DNA of 64,000 nucleotides from Hydrogenophaga sp. IBVHS2 (lineage in GTDB: Bacteria > Pseudomonadota > Gammaproteobacteria > Burkholderiales > Burkholderiaceae_C), in NCBI RefSeq assembly GCF_002127215.1, contig NZ_NFUT01000001.1, positions 124,001 through 188,000 of the forward strand, in the 5' to 3' direction. Position numbers and translations under genes: made by a program. The notes below the pieces were generated by a model. That model searched no databases. It was not told the origin of the DNA and saw only the letters and a program-made list of their open reading frames with translations. Shown one piece after another: positions 62,234 to 64,000 of the stretch (position 1 is the first letter of the stretch; each line of letters starts with the position of its first letter).

Positions 62234-63457
62234 TTATACCGGTACGAGGACGCCGTCAGCACGGTAGCGTGTCATGAGGAGATCCTGCTCCCCGAGCGCC
62301 TCGTGTCGCTCTGGCGTGAACGCGGGCTGGTAAGTCTTGATCAGTCCGCGATAGGTGGGCAAATGCTCCAGAGCATCTCGAACTGCCACACGGTCAGTTG
62401 AGCCTGCACGATTGATGGCGATGGCCAGCAGGTGAAGCAGGTCGTACGCATGCGCGGTACCAGTGGGCGCCTCGAGCTGCTGAATTGAGGTGATTCCAGC
62501 TGCCTTGGCAGCCAGATTCATGAATCTGTCGCGGCGCTCGGGCTCCGCGCTGAAGAAGCTGAATGTCTGAAGGACGCTGAGATCGACCTCCTGGAGTGCT
62601 GGCCCTGCGAGCGCGGCGAACTTCCCGCCGGTGATTCCCTGATGACACAGCAGTGGCAGGCGTTGTGCCACAGGCAGAGTTGCCATCTCGCGAACCAGAA
62701 GCGCAACGTCATCGTCATTACCCACAACAATGATCGCTCTTGCTCCCGATTCGCTCAAGGACATGTATCGCGCGAGCAAGGACTTCTCGCCCCAGTTGTG
62801 CCAGGCCACGCCAGTGATACGGGGGCGCTGCGCGCGTTCCAGATAGCGTTCGGCCGCCGAGAGGTTGCTTCTGCCCCAGCCTGTGTTGGCAAGCAAGAGG
62901 CCCACCTTTTCGAATCCACGGAGCAGCGCCGTTTTGAGCAACTTAGGCATGGCAAGGCTGTCCTGCAAGGCCAGCCGAAAGACAAAGTTTGGATGGCGAC
63001 CGTGGTTGACGATCGGATCGGCCGAGGACCACACGGCCATCAGCGGCAAACGCAGCTCATGGACTATAGGCACGACATCCATCATCACGGGGCTGAACTT
63101 GCCACCGAAAACGGCCACCAAATCCGGCATGGCGGCAAACGCATTGAGGTGCGCGATGGCCCGCGCTGGCATCGATCGGTTATCTCGGATGACGAGCTCT
63201 AAAGGGCGACCGCCCAAGACACCGCCCGAAGCATTGACTTCTGATATGGCTATGCGCAATCCGATCTCAATTGCTTGTGCCGAAGTGCTGTTCTTGAGAC
63301 CGAACTCTGCGTCGACTCCGATCTGGACTGGACTGGAAGAAGCTTTAGCCGCCCCAGCAAAAGACGCCAACGCAGCCAACTGCAGCAAGCGTCTCCTCCC
63401 AAGGTCAAGCGGGAGCAATTCGACAGGCTGCGTGACAGGTGGAGGGGTCATGATCAT
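62234..63457 (-). CDS. Type-1 periplasmic substrate-binding protein (Leu/Ile/Val-binding family)
   Basis: A 407-residue protein with a signal including a twin Arg (LDLGRRRLLQLAALASFAGAAKA) and a type-1 periplasmic binding fold (VQIGVDAEFGLKNSTSAQAIEIGLRIAISEVNASGGVLGGRPLELVIRDN in parts). No permease or ATPase genes accompany it; it is followed directly by the hybrid kinase. That pairing suggests a sensor input role rather than transport. The ATG at 63457 was chosen; a GTG at 63526 extends it without adding a typical signal. Confidence 0.9.
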   Translation of the reverse strand: MIMTPPPVTQPVELLPLDLGRRRLLQLAALASFAGAAKASSSPVQIGVDAEFGLKNSTSAQAIEIGLRIAISEVNASGGVLGGRPLELVIRDNRSMPARAIAHLNAFAAMPDLVAVFGGKFSPVMMDVVPIVHELRLPLMAVWSSADPIVNHGRHPNFVFRLALQDSLAMPKLLKTALLRGFEKVGLLLANTGWGRSNLSAAERYLERAQRPRITGVAWHNWGEKSLLARYMSLSESGARAIIVVGNDDDVALLVREMATLPVAQRLPLLCHQGITGGKFAALAGPALQEVDLSVLQTFSFFSAEPERRDRFMNLAAKAAGITSIQQLEAPTGTAHAYDLLHLLAIAINRAGSTDRVAVRDALEHLPTYRGLIKTYQPAFTPERHEALGEQDLLMTRYRADGVLVPV

Positions 63458-63972
63458 CCGAGTTGCATGAAGTACAGACGTAACCCCGATGAATGCTACT
63501 CCACCCAAGCCGAGACTGGGGCGCACCAGATGGCTTTGGACTGACGAGCCTTCGACTTCCCGATGCCTTCAATCGCTCGTTCATTCTTAGGAGCAAGAGA
63601 TCGTGCGGGATGTGTCTGAGATGCTTTGGCAGATGCCACGGGATACCCGCGTCAATCACCGCCTGCCTTCCATCAGAGACCGTCATCGGATCAGGTAGGA
63701 GCGTGAGGTACGGCGAGCTCGTTGATTCCGTTCCCTCAAATACGTCCAAGACAATTACGGCATCTTGAACGCGGATGTCTTGGACAAATTAGATAAGCAC
63801 AGAAGTCCGGCAAATTAGGCGGCCGCACCACCCCAGTTGGCCCAATTGGGACTTGAAGTTTCTTCAGATCGCGTCGATAGGTTGGAGAACCCCGCGAGGG
63901 GTGGCTCGCAGCTCAAGTTGCTGCAGCCAGTGCTCGGTAGACCGGGCCACACAACACCATCCGGAGAACGTG
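63458..63972. other. Intergenic region between the binding-protein gene and a chemoreceptor gene
   Basis: About 515 bp. The minus-strand frame 63405-63749 and a plus-strand frame at 63493-63768 give no recognisable protein. The right half holds a sigma-28-type promoter (63854-63880), the palindrome CCCAATTGGG (63841-63850), a small hairpin ACCCC-GCGA-GGGGT (63889-63902) and two related words GGACAAATTAG (63782-63792) and CGGCAAATTAGG (63809-63820). Confidence 0.45.
63854..63880 (+). promoter_or_regulatory. Sigma-28 (FliA) type promoter
   Basis: TGAAGTTT (63854-63861), exactly 11 bp, GTCGATAG (63873-63880). The flagellar sigma consensus is TAAAGTTT-N11-GCCGATAA, so 13 of 16 positions match with the exact spacing. 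The ATG of the presumed chemoreceptor gene follows about 92 bp later. Confidence 0.7.
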
Positions 63973-64000
63973 ATGTTCCAGAATCTCAAGATCTCAACGC
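63973..64000 (+). CDS. Probable methyl-accepting chemotaxis protein, first codons only
   Basis: The last 28 bases read MFQNLKIST after a GGAG ribosome site six bases upstream. Short N-termini of the form M-F-x-N-L-K-I-(S/G)-T-R-L are common at the beginning of chemoreceptors in Burkholderiales. The sigma-28-like promoter in front, used for late flagellar and chemotaxis genes, agrees. Only nine complete codons are visible, so the identity is provisional. Confidence 0.5.

Noticed and set aside
63405..63749. 114-codon minus-strand frame upstream of the binding-protein gene
   Set aside because: It overlaps the start of the binding-protein gene in another frame, ends with Cys/Asp-rich nonsense-like sequence and has no recognisable domain.

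Overview
The window reads as a chromosome segment of a high-GC betaproteobacterium, most likely Burkholderiales near the Leptothrix/Sphaerotilus/Rubrivivax group. This rests on general character: very GC-rich codon use, DUF4148 and DUF5329 periplasmic proteins, a CusR/CopR-type regulator beside the DUF4148 gene, the yggS-pilT-pilU and rsmI/yraN-diaA-dolP neighbourhoods, and an IclR-controlled pcaIJF cluster. The species cannot be fixed from the sequence alone.

Positions 1-50700 are ordinary, tightly packed core and accessory chromosome. In order: the end of a histidine kinase with an Rcp1-like receiver; proline catabolism (putA and a divergent Lrp-type regulator); yggS and the twitching ATPases pilT/pilU; a 3-hydroxyisobutyrate-dehydrogenase-like gene; the envelope/replication set dolP-diaA-yraN against rsmI; membrane proteins, a secreted intradiol dioxygenase and gloA; a leftward run with an RHH protein, a GMC dehydrogenase and its Tat-exported small subunit, a CopD-like protein, dinG and a BCCT transporter; a rightward CaCA antiporter-SulP pair; a CmcJ-like/GST/LysR group; a PhoD-like phosphatase; a broken type III secretion ATPase gene beside a two-component pair; beta-ketoadipate genes pcaF, pcaJ, pcaI with pcaR; a glycerophosphodiesterase preceded by a Pho-box-like array; an AraC regulator with an IorAB-type molybdenum hydroxylase; YqhA, PAP2 and a secreted NUDIX protein; and a heavy-metal-type two-component system with a textbook palindromic box.

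From about 50760 to the right end the character changes. GC falls by eye from about 70% to the high 50s, and genes become sparser and less familiar. The boundary carries a 23-nt piece that fits the 3' end of a tRNA gene (T-loop to CCA) with no tRNA body beside it, as left by integration into a tRNA gene. Next to it is a single 1836-codon gene with two tyrosine-recombinase catalytic lobes: a degenerate one (Tyr replaced by Phe) and one with the R-H-R-H-Y set complete. A gene of unknown function faces it tail to tail. Further right are an IS3-family element broken in orfB at a run of 8-bp tandem repeats, a hybrid sensor kinase with a Leu/Ile/Val-binding-type periplasmic protein, and a sigma-28-type promoter in front of what looks like the first codons of a chemoreceptor gene. 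I read this as the left part of an integrative element whose other end lies beyond 64000. The giant recombinase, its unknown neighbour and the tRNA scar are the best candidates for something undescribed.
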